The notes: a model not told the origin generated them from the sequence alone. A DNA stretch of 64,000 nt from Salarias fasciatus (GCF_902148845.1 NC_043746.1:13334206-13398205), one strand, 5' to 3'; numbered from the stretch's first letter, positions 1 through 26,650 are shown. Numbers and translations: made by a program.

Positions 1-1290
1 GGGGTGTGGATGGATATTTTATAGAGGTGGGAGCAAAAGAAACAACATGAGGGAAGCTAGTATTTTTTTTTTCCTGGGTTCCCAGTTTCTGCATCCCTCC
101 CCCTCTACTTCCTCCTCGTGCGGCTGCTTCCCTTCAGCACCATGGAGAGAGACGTGCCTGCCGGAGCTGCGTTACCATGGAGATGTACTCTCTGTACAGA
201 CGGACGCCCCCCGCCACCAACACCAAGAGCACCACCGACCCCACCCAGCCCACCCTTCCTCCCCTACGTCACAGTGCAGCATCCGCAGCTTGCAGATATT
301 ACATGGGCGTCCCCCCCCCCCCCGGTACAATATCTTCGCTCCCCCCGCTGAATGCAGGTTTATATGGAATAAAATTGGCTGCTTTGGAATTCTGCTGGTG
401 CACTGTTGGGGAAGCAAAAGAAGGGACGCAGAATGCGGCAAAGCTCGTGCACGCGCACGTTTGTCCTACATTCAAAGGCAAAAACGTAGCGGGTGGGTGG
501 GGTGCAATGATTCGAGGTTTTATCTAGGTCAGTGTCTCTTACAATAGGCGTTTACATGATCAATAGTGACATTACTCAATTAATCTATTACATGGTTTTT
601 CCATGACATTATTGTAATATGGTGAGATTAAGACAGTGGCAATATGAGCACAATAAATACAGATAAAGTGCACGGAGCGGGGACATCTATTGCTGCACTT
701 GCTTGTGCAATCCATACGATGTCACTGCTCACCACTACAAATTGAAAACTGTGGGAGTGTGCAACAGTACAATGGAGCGAGTGAAACTGTGTATGTCAAA
801 AGCTTCAGAAACACAACTGCAGTTTGTTTTAAAAACATAGCTGTAATTTGTTTTAAACACTGTGATTTCAAAGCAGTTTCTCTTCATATGCAGATGATGC
901 TTCTCAGAAAAAATGTTTTTTTACTCAAACATAATACAATTATATTAACAATAACAAAAAAGAGAAAGAAGATTTATTCAACATTGTGTACTTTGTTTTA
1001 ATATCACAGCCAAACATCTTCAAGTGCAAAAGTTGGGATTTTTTCAAGAACACACATTTCATTCAATAGTTATTAATTAATTGAGTTTAAGATTAAAAGG
1101 GCATTTTGAAACTGATTTGGAATGTATTTAAACAATGTGTATTTATTTTATTTAAATTCAAACGTATATATTTTGAAAGAAATGCGTCAGTGTTTTACAA
1201 TGGTGGGACTTAAGAAAAACCTTCATTTAATTGAGTGAAATGCCTGCTTGGAGAGCTTTTCAGTAACATTCTACACACACCAGTAATGTT
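1..1290. other. Upstream flank, no recognised gene
   Basis: Bases 1-540 are richer in G and C than the rest, with a run of 13 C at 311-323, a CRE-like TACGTCA near 264 and a TATA-like stretch near 361. Short open frames here look like chance products of the base composition; none resembles a known protein. Bases 541-1290 are AT-rich and I see no gene, repeat or relic in them. The GC-rich part could be the promoter or 5' end of an unrelated gene, but nothing in it shows this. Confidence 0.5.
133..153 (+). promoter_or_regulatory. NRSE/RE1-like site, forward orientation
   Basis: The segment begins TTCAGCACCATGGA and matches the classical 21-base REST/NRSF element at 17 positions by eye. It is the only good match in the window that reads in the plus direction; the sites between the exons all read the other way. 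It is 1.4 kb upstream of V1, so it could serve V1 or an unseen upstream gene. Confidence 0.45.
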
Positions 1291-1310
1291 CAATAGGTGG
1301 TGCTGATACA
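1291..1310 (+). promoter_or_regulatory. CTCF/CSE-like promoter element of V1
   Basis: CAATAGGTGGTGCTGATAC lies about 200 bases upstream of the V1 start codon, where the other exons carry their CTCF/CSE-like motif. It is the least regular of the 19: it has AGGTGG rather than GGTGTC. The 200 bases between it and the ATG show nothing else. Confidence 0.5.
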
Positions 1311-1512
1311 CCATGCACCCCTTTCAGTGGTCGCGACAGTGATCATGTATGAGGGCTTCAGTGTTCAGAGACGGGTTAAAGGCAAGCAAATCGGTCCTCT
1401 TTCTTTTGCTATAGGATGGTCGTGATGGATCTTCGTATCATATTTTCTGCCAGAAGAGACTGATTTTCTTCCCAATAAATTTGCTAAAGGATTTAAGCAG
1501 TTTGTGCAAACA

Positions 1513-3870
<2,358 letters not shown>

Positions 3871-4132
3871 GTAAGCCCCCCTTTCTTTAATTTTAACAAG
3901 AACATAGTCATTTTTCGATGACCATATGTTATGTTAATAATATAAAAAAAAATTTCGATTAACTATATAAAAATGCATACAATTTGTCATACAGGTCTTA
4001 CATTACAGAAATGACAAATTAATGTTTCATCAGCAGTGATTTATCGCTCATCTGAAATCATCACCCCGACTCAGAATGGTTTGTTCAGAAAAATCAACCT
4101 ACTTCCATCCTCTCAGCAGGCTGGCAGACTCA

Positions 4133-4154
4133 GACTCAGACTCGTTCTGAGTCG
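4133..4154. repeat. Short inverted repeat
   Basis: GACTCAG is followed after a few bases by CTGAGTC in a stretch of repeated CAGACT units, so the DNA could form a small hairpin. No function is evident. The surrounding 3871-4790 holds no gene that I can recognise. Confidence 0.35.
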
Positions 4155-4375
4155 CTCAGTCCACACTCAATCTTCTCAGTCTCCTGCCCTCTCTAAATAA
4201 GCCCAGCCCATACAGGACAGGCCGGACTGAATCAAAACCGTGTCTGAAACTCCCAAAAATTGAACTTTTATCATAACTGGAAATAAGTAAAAACAATCTT
4301 CTCCAATATATACTATACTGTTAAGGTTGTTAGAACAAAAGGAAGCGGACAAGCTCGTGGCGTTTGCGTGTAGAC

Positions 4376-4391
4376 AGTGCCCCCTCCAGAC
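4376..4391 (-). promoter_or_regulatory. Reverse CTCF-like motif
   Basis: AGTGCCCCCTCCAGAC read on the minus strand gives a GGAGGGGGCACT core, close to the CTCF consensus. Its direction is opposite to the promoter elements of the cluster. The match is partial on the 5' side, so this is a candidate only. Confidence 0.35.
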
Positions 4392-4802
4392 ATTAGAATG
4401 CAACAGACAGGTGAAATGAAATGACTGTTTCCCCAGGGAGTTGTGGGTACCAAACTATCTGCCCAGAATGTTACTGAATGCACTCACCAGCCGTTAGAGG
4501 TGTTTTTGTAACGAACAACCCACGGACAAGCACGCGCCAGTTGGCGACTCGACGCAACACCTCACTCCCGATCACATAAACGTTCTTGTTTCTCCACGTG
4601 CAAGTGGAAGTGTGTCCATACATGTCATAGTCATAGTTCAAAGCAAAACGGCATATCACCTCGCAGTGTTGTTGTTACTGAAGTGCCGCACAGTGTATTG
4701 AGCTGTAGTATGGTGGAGTAATGGGTTGTCACAGCGCAAGATGATGACGATAATAAGGTTGCGTTTTAACTGAGGATAAATTTAGGACCCGTCTCTATGA
4801 AT

Positions 4803-4898
4803 TATTTTTTTCAGTATCATATTGCTGATTGTAATGTAGCACTCCAAATAAAAGCACTACTGCTTTTAAATAGCTACAAGAAAATAATTCATCTATGG
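4803..4898 (+). pseudogene. Relic of a variable exon, membrane span and tail start
   Basis: The stretch aligns by eye with the part of the variable exons that codes for [28 protein letters not shown]. Recognisable blocks are TCAGTATCAT, TGCTGATTGTAATG, CACTCCAAAT and AGCTACAAGA. Many substitutions and small gaps separate it from the intact copies and the frame is lost. Only the 3' part of an exon is seen; nothing upstream resembles EC1-EC6. It sits directly before the NRSE at 4911. Confidence 0.7.
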
Positions 4899-4910
4899 CT
4901 TTCACTGAAG

Positions 4911-4931
4911 TGCGCTGTCCGTGGTGCTGAA
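4911..4931 (-). promoter_or_regulatory. NRSE/RE1 (REST/NRSF site), gap V1-V2
   Basis: GCGCTGTCCGTGGTGCTGAA is a perfect 20-base match to the reverse complement of the classical element; only the outermost base differs. REST binding would silence neighbouring promoters in non-neuronal cells. It lies about 690 bases before the V2 start. Confidence 0.85.
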
Positions 4932-5125
4932 ACTCTTCTCTCTCATGCAGTAGCTAGCTGGTTAAATGGCCCCACCGGATGCAAATAAAGACTGTCATTT
5001 TCAAACCAACCATTAAGCTACTTCAAAGATGATAAAATATGTTTTTCTCTCAATTCAGATAATTTTTCAGAAATATAGTCGTCGTCCACAGATTCTGATT
5101 TATTTTAACAGCATTATTACTGTAC

Positions 5126-5180
5126 GAAAACAACACAAAACAAAACAAAACAAAACCAAAAAAAAAAAAAAAAAAAAAAA
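5126..5180. repeat. CAAAA repeat with poly-A run
   Basis: Four or five CAAAA units lead into a run of more than 20 A. This is simple low-complexity DNA. It could be the tail of a decayed retroposon, but no body is recognisable upstream. Confidence 0.8.
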
Positions 5181-5344
5181 CGTTTCAAACGGTTTCGGGT
5201 TGGTGGAGGAAAAACAGTGGGGAATTTTGAGGACATACACGATTAATGCACAGGATTTGACTTTTCAAATATTGGATGAAAGTAAACAAGGCTCTGTCCG
5301 AAAGATCCAGGAAGGAGGATGAAATGAAGCGCTTTTTTACTACT

Positions 5345-5361
5345 CCACTTGGCGTCACTGT
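5345..5361 (+). promoter_or_regulatory. CTCF/CSE-like promoter element of V2
   Basis: CCACTTGGCGTCACTGT stands 240 bases upstream of the V2 ATG. It keeps the GGCGTCACTGT form that is also seen before V14. The rest of this gap holds the relic at 4803, the NRSE at 4911 and the A-rich repeat at 5126. Confidence 0.7.
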
Positions 5362-5599
5362 GATCTAGATAATCACTGTGTTCCTCATTTGTACAGGCCC
5401 TTCCCTTCTCTGGCTCATTTCTGGTGATGGTGTGTTGTTGAAATGTATATCGCTGACTTCTGTACATATGAGGAATTGAGATTCATACATCTGAATAACT
5501 CAGTTTGCATTGAAAATTTAATGTATTTTTTTGTTCGAGTCAATCAATGAGGCAGTGGATCATTACGGATTCGGAGAAAACCTTCATATCGGCTTCGCC

Positions 5600-7951
<2,352 letters not shown>

Positions 7952-8146
7952 GTAAGACAGAATTTTGTTGGCTTCACATACTTCAATCAGCACATACCAG
8001 CATTAACCGAATTCTTCCGGCAGTCATATTTAAATTTTTTTTTTTTTGGTGCCCTCGGTTGTGCTGAGGTGCGGTGGAGTTCACAATAAAAAAGTAACAC
8101 TGACATTGCAAAAATGTAGTTTTAAATACAAATTCAGTTGTCCTCC

Positions 8147-8150
8147 AAAA

Positions 8151-8237
<87 letters not shown>

Positions 8238-8240
8238 ATA
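8147..8240. repeat. AAAT microsatellite
   Basis: About 23 AAAT units in a row, then a T run and a TA run. The same tract is shorter in the sister copy at 25647. Confidence 0.97.
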
Positions 8241-8972
8241 TTTTTTTTTATATATATATATTTTTCAGACATCATTGAGTTTGTGTTCTTGCAATGGTGC
8301 TGTGGGAATCATGCATTTAACAGTCTGTGGTTCCATCTCGATATTCATTCCTTCATAAATCCATTTATTGTTGTTTTCACACTTCTGCTCTGTTGTATCT
8401 TCTTTATATTTTGTGAGTTATGATAGTAGAACAGAACAGTGGTCTGACATTTTTGATCAATCATTTTTACAGCTGTGCATTCCCTCTCATGTGCTTAATT
8501 AACATTAATGATGTGCTCACAACTATAAGGTTGTGGAAAAAGTGGAAAAAGTGACTATTACCAGCAGGGCCAACGTTAGCTAACCAGGTGGCAATAGAAA
8601 TGTAAAAAAGAAAAAAGAAAAAAGAAAGAAAATGTAAACACCTGCTGAAACGATCTAATCTAAATTTTCCCGAGGAATGTCAGGTGGGGGTATCAGTAGT
8701 TATCTACATGATCTACATTATTGTCGATGACAACAAGGCCCTCCACAATCCTGACGGGCATTGAAACAGCTCGTGCGCTCTTTATTGATTTGTGATGTGC
8801 CAGGCAGCCTAAGCCAGGTTACTGTCACGTTCTGCAACAGAGAAATAATTCCATGCAACATTACCTCTGTCTTTTCCTCGTTTCTCCTCCTCTTGTCTTT
8901 CTTCCCGGGACACCAGACAATGCTGGTCGTATTCTGATGGGGGAGCGTCCAGAAACTATCATGGAGCAAATC

Positions 8973-9012
8973 GGGAAGGGAAGAGGAGGAGGGGGAGGGG
9001 GGACAAGGAGGG
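8973..9012. repeat. G-rich purine tract with quadruplex potential
   Basis: Five runs of three or more G (GGG, GGG, GGGGG, GGGGGG, GGG) occur within 40 bases on the plus strand, flanked by GAGGAGGA. This composition can form a G-quadruplex. It is unlike the AT-rich DNA around it. Confidence 0.7.
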
Positions 9013-9145
9013 CGCGGGCGACTCAGTAAATGACATTATAGACTACTGTTATTATATAATAGTCATTGTTTATTAAGTACAACTACTTATTAAAATAGAG
9101 TAAGTTACATCTTATTTATTTCCTATTCATACTGCTGTTGCGGCG

Positions 9146-9159
9146 GCGCCCCCTGATGG
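9146..9159 (-). promoter_or_regulatory. Reverse consensus CTCF site
   Basis: GCGCCCCCTGATGG read on the minus strand is CCATCAGGGGGCGC, a near-perfect CTCF core. It points against the forward CTCF-like elements at the exon promoters. It lies in the widest gap of the window, V2-V3, which lacks an NRSE. Confidence 0.6.
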
Positions 9160-9708
9160 ACGGCACCCTTTGCGTCTGCCCATACTGCCGATGCCACGGG
9201 CCGCTCTGGCAGTGGCATTGATACATGTCACGATTTTATTTATTTGTTTATTTTTATTTGGCAAAGATATTGCATTTCTTCGAAGTGTAGAACTCCGAGT
9301 CGTTGATTTAACTGACTTTCACAGGGTTCCATGCTTTCTGTTGTCCTTGTGTTGGGCGTTATGTCGCCACATTCTAATATTTATGGCGTAAAGGGTATAC
9401 TGACACACATATATTTTCTTTTATCTATTTGGTCCAACTCACCCTGCTAATTGTATAATGATTATGTGCTGCTTACAAGTTGTGATGAAGCAGTCACATG
9501 TTATTTTTCCGAAAAACATGTTTTTTTTTTTTCCTGGAAGATTTAAGCGTATTTGTATCTTTGTGGAAAAAATACCATAAATATAAACTACATAATGTAG
9601 TGTATGAAAAAAATGGAAAGGCCTTTAAATTGGGAACTCAAAATACGTCGTATACTACATTTATTTTTATGTCATATTACAAAAAGAAAAGAACATGGAG
9701 TGTACAGG

Positions 9709-9725
9709 CCACAAGGTGTCGGTGT
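9709..9725 (+). promoter_or_regulatory. CTCF/CSE-like promoter element of V3
   Basis: CCACAAGGTGTCGGTGT lies about 226 bases before the V3 ATG. The V2-V3 gap of 2 kb also holds the shared block, the AAAT tract, the G-rich tract and the reverse CTCF site. Bases 8470-8960 and 9170-9700 show nothing I can name. Confidence 0.75.
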
Positions 9726-9950
9726 CATATCGGGATAAAATGTGATGGTGGAGCGATGGTCCAGCCCATTTTACAGAGGTTTTGTTCAGGTCGGATGAGA
9801 GGAGATGGAATAGCGCCCACAGAAATCCAGAGGCTGCTTTTGCGGGAATGGACACATGAAAATGGAATATATTTTCAAAGATGTTCCGTGATTTCTAAAA
9901 AGGCCCATCGTATAAAGACGTAACTTGAACTCTTTGATATCAAAACCGTA

Positions 9951-12311
<2,361 letters not shown>

Positions 12312-12480
12312 GTAAGATGAATTTTTAACTTTAGTTGAAATGATCATTTTAAAAATGTTTTTCTGTTTCACGTCACATTTTGCTGTGATTGGGTGCTGAA
12401 GCACATGCAGAATATAAATGATTGCTTGATTGTTTGGGTGTACTTAAAAACAGAAATACTAACGTAAAGGCTTTCCTTAT

Positions 12481-12501
12481 TGCGCTGTCCGTGGTGCTGA
12501 A
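12481..12501 (-). promoter_or_regulatory. NRSE/RE1 (REST/NRSF site), gap V3-V4
   Basis: GCGCTGTCCGTGGTGCTGAA is again a perfect 20-base match. It lies 860 bases before V4 and was copied along with the duplicated unit. Confidence 0.85.
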
Positions 12502-13091
12502 AACTTGTCGGCACGAGTCGCACGAAGACGATTTCTACATTATATTCATGCTTTCTTATTTCTAATATTTGCAACAATATAAACACATTATGCAACGGAA
12601 CACAATTTTTTTAAAGGAAAATATCATGAAGTGTGAAGGAAGACTTCATTGTGATAGTGTGTAGCTCAGCCCAAATCCGATTTCCATTACATGAATTTTT
12701 AAAGTTTGCTTTTCAAACATGCACTCACAAAAATTGCAATATGTCTTAAATATCCTGTGAGTTATGTTTCCCTAATTCCAAATGCTTCAGCAAAACATCA
12801 TAAAACGTTTAAATCAGCACATATATATTTTGGACATTCAAAAAGAGAAATGCAAGAACAAGCAATGTTTTACAAATTAAATAATTAACGTTAATCACTC
12901 TGTTCATGAATAATACTCTTTAGAAACATATCAGTCCTGTTTTTCATTACAGACAACATCGAATTTAATTCATGGATATAAAACGTAAGGGAGAGATTTT
13001 TATTTTCACAATCAGCTTTACAGCCAACTATTTTGTCGTTTCTTTGAAAATATTGGAAAACATTTTCCTTAAAGAACAGTTTTGTTACAGT

Positions 13092-13108
13092 CCACAAGAT
13101 GTCAGTGT
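13092..13108 (+). promoter_or_regulatory. CTCF/CSE-like promoter element of V4
   Basis: CCACAAGATGTCAGTGT lies 233 bases before the ATG and is identical in sequence to the V6 element. A GCTCTGCCCCTTC box follows 33 bases later at 13141. The rest of the gap (12520-13090) is AT-rich with no other feature. Confidence 0.75.
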
Positions 13109-13154
13109 CATATCTGCTTTAACTGTTTGGGAAAGAACTGGCTCTGCCCCTTCT

Positions 13155-13310
13155 ATGGAGAATGTTCAGGGCGACGGAAAGGACGCAGTACACGATCAGA
13201 AGCACGAGCAGAAAGAGCCGATGCCGGGATTTGCACAGGGCATGTCGGATGAGGAATATAGTTCAAATCTTTATGCCTCAGCATACGACAATTTAGGTCA
13301 GAACACGTAA
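13155..13310 (+). other. Upstream open reading frame in the V4 leader
   Basis: An ATG at 13155 opens 51 codons that stop at 13310, 30 bases before the V4 ATG. The same 3' end is open in the V6 leader, where a two-base difference puts the first ATG out of frame and leaves a 29-codon version from 20002. It could lower translation if the transcript starts upstream of it; the start site is not known. The product resembles no protein I know. Confidence 0.35.
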
Positions 13311-13340
13311 GGACTCGTTTCAAAAAAATTCTAAACCTAA

Positions 13341-15701
<2,361 letters not shown>

Positions 15702-16189
15702 GTAGGAACAATTTTTCTAGTTTAACTAATTTTCTTTTGGGCATTAAGTGCATTATTGTGTGACAGTTGTTGTTGTTGCATTGAGAATCATGTAAATGGA
15801 CACGTTTTCTTACGGAGATTCCATAGGGTTATGACACATTCACTGTTTGTCTTCATATTAACACTGTATCGACAAAATTTGTGGGACAACTCATGCTGCT
15901 TTCCTTAAAGAATTCTTCGACATTAATAATCGTGAGCTGTTATCGTTGATGTTGTGTTGCTATGTTATAATATTTATTAACTTAATGAAACAGCCAATAG
16001 GCCTATGCTTTTTTACTTCAAGTTATTCGGCACAAATTACCCTGGTCACCTGATCTTGAATATTTACTATAAACTGGTCACGGACTGCCATGGAATTATG
16101 GTCGTTGTGTTTGTCATGTTTTTTGGGGGCTCATAAAGGTGCTTTATGCTTTTTGTGTTTTGGATGCTATGTCGTTCCATGGACATAAA

Positions 16190-16316
16190 AAACACAGTGA
16201 TACTGTACATGTTAAATGATACATGGTGGTTGGACTTGGAATTAGTATTGAATGGAGTTCATGGCAGCCATGCAAATGCACTGGTGCTATGTAGCATATA
16301 GCATCTGAAGAGGTAA
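16190..16316 (+). pseudogene. Relic of a variable exon 3' end with donor-like sequence
   Basis: Aligns with the tail-coding end of the variable exons: ATGATACATG, TGGTTGGAC, TTAGTATTG, GGCAGCCATGCAAATGCACT and GCATCTGAAGAGGTAATG. The last block keeps the exon-end and donor form (GAG then GTAATG at 16313). Several bases are lost or changed and the frame is broken by a stop after GTGCTA. No EC-coding sequence precedes it. It is a truncated exon copy left between V4 and V5. Confidence 0.8.
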
Positions 16317-16416
16317 TGCGAAGAAAGTGATCCTTTACTCTGATTCTGCAATCATTTTGTAAATCATTTTGTCCTGAAACCCTGAAATGGTGGGTCTCTG
16401 TGGGTTCATTCAGTAA

Positions 16417-16433
16417 CCACTGGGTGTCACTGC
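16417..16433 (+). promoter_or_regulatory. CTCF/CSE-like promoter element of V5
   Basis: CCACTGGGTGTCACTGC is 184 bases before the V5 ATG. The V4-V5 gap has no NRSE that I can find. Apart from the relic at 16190, bases 15702-16189 show nothing recognisable. Confidence 0.75.
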
Positions 16434-16616
16434 AACACTGAGAAAGGCTGGACGTCCTTTTTTTTCTAGAAGTCTTTGTCTGATATGTATTGAAAAACCT
16501 CCATTTGAAATACAGCTGGTAGATGGCAACGCGCAGTCCCGAGCACAGCCTCAGTGATTTGGATACAACTGATTTTGGATTTTTTTTTCCTGCTTATTTT
16601 CTCTTTTTGTCTAATA

Positions 16617-18968
<2,352 letters not shown>

Positions 18969-19255
18969 GTAAGATGAATTTTCATCTTTAGTTGAAATGA
19001 TAAGTCCACGCAATAAATTACTTTGTTGAGTTAAGACCACATTAATTGCTCAAAGGAAAAATCAACATTCATTGCATCTCGTAAGTTATGTTTTCCGGTA
19101 CCGTTTCATGCTTTTCCTTCATTTCAAAATGTTTTCATTTTCTCACGTTGCACTGTGCTGTGCTTGGGTGCTGAAGCAAAGCCATAATATAAATTATTGC
19201 TTGATTGTTTGGGTGTACTTTAAAACAGAGATACGACTGTAAAGGCTTTCCTTAT

Positions 19256-19276
19256 TGCGCTGTCCATGGTGCTGAA
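19256..19276 (-). promoter_or_regulatory. NRSE/RE1 (REST/NRSF site), gap V5-V6
   Basis: GCGCTGTCCATGGTGCTGAA differs from its sister at 12481 by one base, A for G at the centre, a change common in working elements. It is 865 bases before V6. Confidence 0.85.
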
Positions 19277-19870
19277 AACTTGTCGGCACGAGTCGCACGA
19301 AGACGATTTCTATCTTGTATTGATGCTTTCTTATTCATGATATTTGGAAGAATATAATCACATTTGCAACGAAACACAACATTTTGTTTAAGGAAAACGT
19401 CATAAAGTGTGAAGGGAGCCAACATTGTGATAGTGTGTAGCTCAGGGCAAATCCTATTTCCATTACATGAATTTATAAAATTTGCTTTTCAAGAATGCAC
19501 GCACAAAAATTGCGATCTGCCTTAAATATCCTGTGAGTTGTGTTTCTCTAATTCCAAATGCTTCAGCAAAACAACATAAAACGTTTAAATCAGCAAATAC
19601 GTATTTTGGACATTCAAAAAGCGAAATTCAACACGAACAAGCAATAATTTACAAATTAAATAATTAACGTTAACCACTCTTTTCATGAATAATACTCTTT
19701 AGAAACATATCAGTTCTGTTTTTCATCACATACAACATCGAATTTAATTCATGGATATAAAACGTAAGGGAGAGATTTTTATTTTCACAATCAGCTTTAC
19801 AGTCAACTATTTTGTCGTTTCTTTGAAAATATTGGAAAGCATTTCCCTTAAAAAACAGTGTTGTTACAGT

Positions 19871-19887
19871 CCACAAGATGTCAGTGT
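19871..19887 (+). promoter_or_regulatory. CTCF/CSE-like promoter element of V6
   Basis: CCACAAGATGTCAGTGT lies 234 bases before the ATG and is followed by CTCTGCCCCTTC at 19921. The gap between the NRSE and this element is AT-rich and otherwise plain. Confidence 0.75.
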
Positions 19888-20120
19888 CATATCTGCTTTA
19901 ACTGTTTGGTAAAGAAATGGCTCTGCCCCTTCTATGGAGAATATGTTCAGGGCGACGGAAAGGACGCAGTACACGATCAGAAGCACGAGCAGAAAGAGCC
20001 GATGCCGGGATTTGCACAGGGCATGTCGCATGAGGACTACATTTCAAATCTTTATGCCTCAGCATACGACAATTTAGGTCAGAACACGTAAGGACTCGTT
20101 TCAAAAAATTCTAAACCTAA

Positions 20121-22481
<2,361 letters not shown>

Positions 22482-22706
22482 GTAAGCTCTGGCTTTCAAC
22501 TTTCGTAACTACGTTCCTGAGAGCGCCTCAATATAAATGACATCTTTTGGCTTTGATTTTGTTTCACAATATCATAGTGATTGTGTTGTTTGGTGATGTG
22601 ATTTCTTATATGCACTGGCACGTTCAACTGAGATCCGAAAAAAAATATTTTACTGTGGGAAAAGAGGACATTGTTTTTAAAAGTTATCCTTCGTTTTCGC
22701 ATTGAA

Positions 22707-22727
22707 GGAGCTGTCCCTGGTGCTGAT
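22707..22727 (-). promoter_or_regulatory. NRSE/RE1 (REST/NRSF site), gap V6-V7
   Basis: GAGCTGTCCCTGGTGCTGA matches the element at 18 of 21 positions over the full site. It is only about 400 bases before V7. Confidence 0.75.
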
Positions 22728-22859
22728 AGTACTGTGTCCTGTCAAACTGGAATGCTTTAGCATGTCCACAATTTGGGTTACTTGATTTAAAGACATTTCA
22801 GCTTCTGCATTGCGCTGCATTTCAAGCTTTCCTCAATAATAAGCCGTTATATGTTCAGT

Positions 22860-22876
22860 CCACAAGGTGTCAGTGT
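22860..22876 (+). promoter_or_regulatory. CTCF/CSE-like promoter element of V7
   Basis: CCACAAGGTGTCAGTGT lies 232 bases before the ATG; ACCTGCCCCTTTA follows at 22911. This is the shortest complete unit of NRSE and promoter element in the window, 130 bases apart. Confidence 0.8.
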
Positions 22877-23107
22877 CATACCTATGTAATTTGTTACTGT
22901 GAAGCGTTGGACCTGCCCCTTTAGCTGTGGATTTGTTCAGGCCAGTTGAAAGGAGCATTCTTTTTCCGCTGAAGGAGGTGTTGTCGTTATTGTGTCAACT
23001 CTAGGAGGAATATAGAACATATTCAAAACGGGACATAATATTTTCCATCATCCGTTTTGTGGCGGTATCAATGATATTACATTTTATTGAATATCTATAC
23101 CAAAGAA

Positions 23108-25456
<2,349 letters not shown>

Positions 25457-25646
25457 GTAAGACAGAATTTTGTTGGCTTCACATACTTCAATTAGCACAT
25501 ACCAGCATTAACCGAATTCTTCCGGCAGTCACATTTCAAATTTTTTTGGTGCCCTCGGTTGTGCTGAGGTGCGGTGGATTTCACAATAAAAAAGTAACAC
25601 TGACATTGCTAAAATTTAGTTTTAAATACAAATTCAGTTGTCCTCC

Positions 25647-25650
25647 AAAA

Positions 25651-25697
<47 letters not shown>

Positions 25698-25700
25698 ATA
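25647..25700. repeat. AAAT microsatellite
   Basis: About 13 AAAT units in the same place within the shared block as the longer tract at 8147. Confidence 0.97.
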
Positions 25701-26054
25701 CATTTTTATTTAATTTTTTTTTTTTTTCATTTTTTCAGACATCATTGAGTTTGTGTTCTTGCAATGGTGCTGTGGGAATCATGCATTTAACAGTCTGTGG
25801 TTCCATCTCGATATTCATTCCTTCATAAATCCAGTTATTGTTGTTTTCACACTTCTGCTCTATTGTATCTTCTTTATATTTTGTGAGTTATGATAGTAGA
25901 ACAGAACAGTGGTCTGACATTTTTGATCAATCATTTTGATTGTTCTTAATAAGAATAATGTCACAATTAGGAAACATTTGGTGATGGCTTGGAAAGAAAT
26001 TAAACTAAGTTCCTTAGAGCTTAAGAGTGCAGTTTTGTTTTATTTAATTTTACC

Positions 26055-26155
26055 TTCACTGGTGTGTGAATGTGTGTGAATGGGTGAATGCCATTAACAG
26101 AGCGAAGCGCATACGGTCTGATCCAGCAGTGTGAAAAGTACTGTATAAGTGTGGC
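26055..26155 (+). repeat. Possible dispersed teleost repeat fragment
   Basis: TGTGTGAATGGGTGAATG, then AGCGC and a GTGTGAAAAGTACTGTATAAG-like end, resemble a repeat motif I know from many fish genomes (GTGAATGGGTGAATG ... AAGCGCTATATAAG). The match is from memory and partial, and no terminal repeats are visible. Confidence 0.35.
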
Positions 26156-26469
26156 CCTTTCACAATTTATTTCTCAAATTTGTTGCTTTTATTTTTAGTT
26201 TTTCCACTTAAACTAGATGTAACCGGACAAGTTCAAACATATATGAGAAATTGAATCTTTCATTGTACATGATTAAGACTGTTTATAGCAATGCAATGTA
26301 AGGAGCAAGCGATGCAGAACGTTTTGAGAATACAGTTGCTCAATATACAATTTCAGTTTGTTTGCCCAAATAGATGAAAAGTCAGAATGCTTTAACAGAT
26401 TTGGGGGATCGAGATGGCGTCTACTGTATAGTAAAACGTACAGTATATAACAGTGTATTTTCTCAGTGA

Positions 26470-26486
26470 CCTCTGGGTGTCGGCAT
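26470..26486 (+). promoter_or_regulatory. CTCF/CSE-like promoter element of V8
   Basis: CCTCTGGGTGTCGGCAT lies 165 bases before the ATG, the shortest distance of the set. CCTCTGGGTGTC is shared with V12. The V7-V8 gap has no NRSE. Bases 25940-26050 and 26160-26460 show nothing recognisable. Confidence 0.75.
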
Positions 26487-26650
26487 TGCATTGATGAATC
26501 TAAGGCCACATCGTCCAACCCTTCACAACGCCTTTGTTCGCCACTGCAAGATAAAGCACATTTCAAATGAGCTCGCCATCATCTTGAATCTGCGCTACTC
26601 ACGAAACACGCATAAAGAGTCCAACAGTCTGGATAAAGAGCGTGGCGACA

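Noticed and set aside
47-547. Overlapping open frames on both strands in the GC-rich left edge
   Set aside because: Low-complexity proline, serine and cysteine-rich products in several frames at once, with no known domain; composition explains them.
8081-8275. Minus-strand frame rich in Leu, Ile, Phe and Tyr
   Set aside because: It is the AAAT microsatellite read in reverse.
8281-8320. GCAATGGTGCTGTGGG as an NRSE half-site, also in the V7 copy
   Set aside because: Only GGTGCTG is shared and the other half is absent; its repetition is due to the shared block.
9338-9360. CTGTTGTCCTTGTGTTGG as an NRSE for the V2-V3 gap
   Set aside because: The right half lacks GTGCTGAA; the match is near chance.
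12972-13310. Frame of 112 codons before V4 as a separate small gene
   Set aside because: Its first part is not shared as protein with the V6 copy, and changes between the copies do not favour silent sites; at most the last 51 codons act as an upstream frame.
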